The notes under the pieces were generated by a model, which was given only the letters and a program-made list of their open reading frames with translations, was not told the origin of the DNA and made no database searches. 64,000 nt of DNA from Trichomonas vaginalis G3 (Eukaryota; Parabasalia; Trichomonadida; Trichomonadidae). The position numbers and the translations under genes were made by a program. The stretch lies in contig NC_067204.1 of NCBI RefSeq assembly GCF_026262505.1, positions 18,578,165 to 18,642,164 of the forward strand. The letters are read 5' to 3'. Shown here in pieces: positions 62,172 through 64,000 of the stretch. Each line of letters starts with the position of its first letter. Within the stretch, counting starts at the first letter, position 1.

Positions 62172-62202
62172 TTTTATAAAAATAAAAAAATATTTTTTTT
62201 CT
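62172..62202 (-). promoter_or_regulatory. Element-type start region
   Basis: Minus strand AAAAATATTTTTTTATTTTTATAAAA directly before ATG at 62171, almost the same as at 50963 on the plus strand. Confidence 0.6.
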
Positions 62203-62787
62203 TTACTTTACATAACCACCTGCTGCCATAAGTCTTTGACGCCAACCCATACCAGCTAATGAAGGTTGACTTGGTTTAGTATTGAAACTAACCTTTGGTT
62301 TTGGTTTATCTTCAGTTTTTGGTTTTTCTTCTTCTATCGGTTTTTCGTCACTTTTCGGTTTCTCTGACTTTACTTCACTTGCAGGAACAGTTGTGTCGTC
62401 AACATCTTCATAAATATCATATGCCATTTGTTTTTGTTTTCCTTTCAACTTTTTGTGTTTGTTGTAAAGTTTAGAATATTTCGACTCTAAGTCAATGAGA
62501 TGTTCTATAATGAACTGTTGGTCAGTGAAGTAAACTTTTCCATCTGTTGTCTCATAAACTCCTTCAGACTTCAATATTTTATTTGTGAGAGTCTGTTTCT
62601 TTTTTGAGATACTAGCCGTTCCATTTTTATGAAAAGTGACTTTGTAGTTAGAGTTTGTATTTCCAGACCTGGCACTTTCTATTATTGAATTTTTCTCTTC
62701 ATCTGTAAGTTCTTTGACAGGTTTTGACAATGGTTCTGAACTTTTTGTTTGTGGTGTCAAATCTACCGTTTCAACTTCTTCGGTCAT
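62203..62787 (-). CDS. Element hypothetical protein, 194 aa
   Basis: Intact. Acidic N-terminus, a compact middle (YKVTFHKNGTASISKKKQTLTNKILKSEGVYETTDG), a basic coiled coil (LYNKHKKLKGKQKQ), a Lys/Glu/Pro-rich linker and a conserved-looking end (GMGWRQRLMAAGGYVK). Probably a virion or core protein by composition; not recognised. Preceded by the shared 20-bp start sequence. Confidence 0.5.
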   Translation of the reverse strand: MTEEVETVDLTPQTKSSEPLSKPVKELTDEEKNSIIESARSGNTNSNYKVTFHKNGTASISKKKQTLTNKILKSEGVYETTDGKVYFTDQQFIIEHLIDLESKYSKLYNKHKKLKGKQKQMAYDIYEDVDDTTVPASEVKSEKPKSDEKPIEEEKPKTEDKPKPKVSFNTKPSQPSLAGMGWRQRLMAAGGYVK

Positions 62788-62804
62788 TTCATCTCAGTAA
62801 AAAA
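62785..62804 (-). promoter_or_regulatory. Shared 20-bp start sequence
   Basis: TTTTTTACTGAGATGAAATG on the minus strand, ending in the ATG at 62787. Identical to 62960-62979 before the next gene. Confidence 0.6.
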
Positions 62805-62806
62805 TT

Positions 62807-62962
62807 TTAGTTTGGTTTGTTTTCAACTGGTTGTTGTTGTTTTTTAAGTCGGTCTAAAACTTCCTGAGGTATAGGAAGAACTTGACAAACACGTGGTTGT
62901 GTAACTGCTGGAAGCCGACAAATCCATCTTGAACCCATTTGTCTCAATGCTGTATTGTTCAT
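62807..62962 (-). CDS. Micro-protein, 51 aa
   Basis: A short intact frame, MNNTALRQMGSRWICRLP..., ending KQQQQPVENKPN. Basic and Pro-rich. It is supported by the identical 20-bp start sequence it shares with the next gene downstream, and by compact spacing: its stop is 20 bp from the 62787 start. Could be a small virion peptide. Confidence 0.55.
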   Translation of the reverse strand: MNNTALRQMGSRWICRLPAVTQPRVCQVLPIPQEVLDRLKKQQQPVENKPN

Positions 62963-62979
62963 TTCATCTCAGTAAAAAA
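62960..62979 (-). promoter_or_regulatory. Shared 20-bp start sequence, second copy
   Basis: Same 20 bases as 62785-62804, ending in the ATG at 62962. Confidence 0.6.
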
Positions 62980-62981
62980 CT

Positions 62982-63383
62982 TTACATTCCCCACGTTTGA
63001 GGCGGTTGAGGTTGGTTGTTGTTTACCCACTGTTGTGCATGGTTATATCCTCTGTTAAAGAATCTTTCACCTTGGTCCATATAGTGTCCTGCTTGGTTAT
63101 AGTAGTCATTTGCTTTGTTATAGTAGTTTCCTGCTTGTTTCCCTACATTGTCCATCCATCCTTGAACTTTTCCTCTTGTTTCAGGATTTGGAATAAGATT
63201 TGCTGCATCTCGTGCTACATCCCAACCTTTCTGTACAGTTTGTATAATAGGTTGTGCTTTCTCTTTAAGTATACCTAATGTACTCAAAATCTTCCTTCCA
63301 ACTCCAAATACACCTCTGGCTATTGTTCCCACTGCGGGCAAAAATCTAGATGCGACTCCTGCTAACGCGCCAAATAAACCCAT
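62982..63383 (-). CDS. Small Gly-rich virion-type protein, 133 aa
   Basis: Intact. MGLFGALAGVASRFLPAVG opens a hydrophobic amphipathic segment (to about residue 45), then a helical basic part and a Tyr/Asn-rich tail (YNQAGHYMDQGERFFNRGYNH) ending PPQTWGM. The outline resembles the MAAGFFKKLW proteins of element 1 and adenovirus pVI-like membrane-active peptides. It starts 16 bp from the divergent integrase. Confidence 0.5.
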   Translation of the reverse strand: MGLFGALAGVASRFLPAVGTIARGVFGVGRKILSTLGILKEKAQPIIQTVQKGWDVARDAANLIPNPETRGKVQGWMDNVGKQAGNYYNKANDYYNQAGHYMDQGERFFNRGYNHAQQWVNNNQPQPPQTWGM

Positions 63384-63399
63384 TTCTTATAGGATAAAA
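63384..63399. promoter_or_regulatory. 16-bp divergent start region
   Basis: TTCTTATAGGATAAAA separates the ATGs at 63383 (minus) and 63400 (plus). Confidence 0.5.
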
Positions 63400-64000
63400 A
63401 TGACGAATCCAAACAAGGACCCCTATGTTTCTAAAGCAACAAAGAAAGCACTCATGGTAAAAATCTTTAGTTCAACACCAAATGCTTGGTTTATGGATAT
63501 CTTGGAAAACATTCCGAGGTATAGAGAAGATGGACCACCATACTGGCTAATATTTGTCGGTCAGAACACAAGATACTGTGAAGCCATACCATTACAGTCC
63601 AAAAATATTTTAGATGTGAAAACTGCTTTGACAATATTCGTTGACAAATACCATCCAACAAAACTGACATCTGACTATGAAAGTTCTTTCAAATCAGACG
63701 ATATTAAAAACTATCTGCGTTCAAAAAATGTAAACCAATATTTCATTGTCGACCAAAACCATTCTGCTCTTGGTGTCATTGACGGTTGTATAAAAACGTT
63801 AAGAGACTTAAACCAACCACAAGGTGGTGAGGTAGATGAAATGTCATATGACGACAAGTACAGACATTTCTCCATGGCAAAGATGAGACAAGTTTTAAAT
63901 ATTTACAATAGCCGTAAACAAAAAGGTTTGGGAAACCACTCCCCCGAAGAAATGAAAAACAACCCTGACTTAGAGAAAGACTATATATTTAACAATTTAG
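63400..64000 (+). CDS. Maverick retroviral-type integrase, partial (runs off right edge)
   Basis: At least 200 residues, open to the edge. The RNase H-like core shows AWFMDILENIPRY (first Asp), PTKLTSDYESSFKS (second Asp) and HSALGVIDGCIKTLRDL with Asp as the third acidic residue, 35 residues after the second. LNIYNSRKQKGLGNHSPEEM follows, the helix typical of these integrases. Inserts the element into chromosomal DNA. The C-terminal DNA-binding domain is outside the window. Intact as far as seen, unlike the copy at 32643-34154. Confidence 0.8.
   Translation, partial: MTNPNKDPYVSKATKKALMVKIFSSTPNAWFMDILENIPRYREDGPPYWLIFVGQNTRYCEAIPLQSKNILDVKTALTIFVDKYHPTKLTSDYESSFKSDDIKNYLRSKNVNQYFIVDQNHSALGVIDGCIKTLRDLNQPQGGEVDEMSYDDKYRHFSMAKMRQVLNIYNSRKQKGLGNHSPEEMKNNPDLEKDYIFNNL

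Larger units (their letters stand above)
44044..64000. mobile_element. Maverick/Polinton element 2, partial (right end outside window)
   Basis: About 20 kb of Maverick-type genes different from element 1: capsid block, SF3-type helicase, packaging ATPase, divergent family B polymerase, integrase, plus GIY-YIG-like, KilA-N and HNH genes. The left end is a guess from AGTATA at 44044; the right end and its inverted repeat are not in the window. Fewer frame breaks than element 1, mostly single-base. Confidence 0.7.

Overview
The window looks like nuclear DNA of a parabasalid protist, most likely Trichomonas vaginalis or a close relative. This is inferred from four things: very AT-rich DNA with essentially intron-free genes; Inr-type start elements (TCA+1, then Y and T/A) a few bases before start codons; two Tvmar1-like mariner copies; and ankyrin, GP63-like and Maverick/Polinton content. 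Nothing was searched against a database.

Layout. 1-1540 holds the start of a minus-strand gene built of near-identical 122-residue repeats; it runs off the left edge. 1541-4270 is gene-poor and repeat-bearing. 4271-27169 is the host-like part: a coiled-coil protein, a thioredoxin-fold secreted protein, a broken ankyrin gene, a cyclic-nucleotide-binding-domain gene with an in-frame TGA, an Asteroid/PIN-like gene in a GC-richer island, an armadillo-like helical protein, an ankyrin gene split by a mariner element with a second mariner just downstream, a GP63-like metalloprotease, and a membrane-anchored DUF4838-type glycosidase-like gene that also carries an in-frame TGA.

27326-43918 is a first Maverick/Polinton bounded by a 47-bp inverted repeat. 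It has a protein-primed-type DNA polymerase with an HNH insert, a DDE-type integrase, a packaging ATPase, a major capsid gene, a candidate minor capsid gene, a phage-like fibre with a tail-collar C-terminus, and several small genes. Many are frameshifted. From about 44044 to the right edge is a second, different Maverick whose right end lies outside the window: capsid genes, an SF3-type helicase, a packaging ATPase, a divergent polymerase, an integrase, and a block of GIY-YIG-like, KilA-N and HNH genes embedded in dense repeats. In both elements capsid, ATPase, polymerase and integrase would form a virus-like replication, packaging and integration set. Both use AT-rich element-specific start regions rather than the host Inr.

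The most unusual part is 55.3-58.4 kb. Four copies of a 24-bp palindrome carry two half-site flavours in all four combinations, one copy lying inside the KilA-N gene. Around them are cassettes with interchangeable 8-bp triple repeats and a 76-bp hairpin array. Frameshifts are so common in the elements that some could be sequencing or assembly errors in a repetitive genome rather than true decay; this cannot be settled from the sequence alone.
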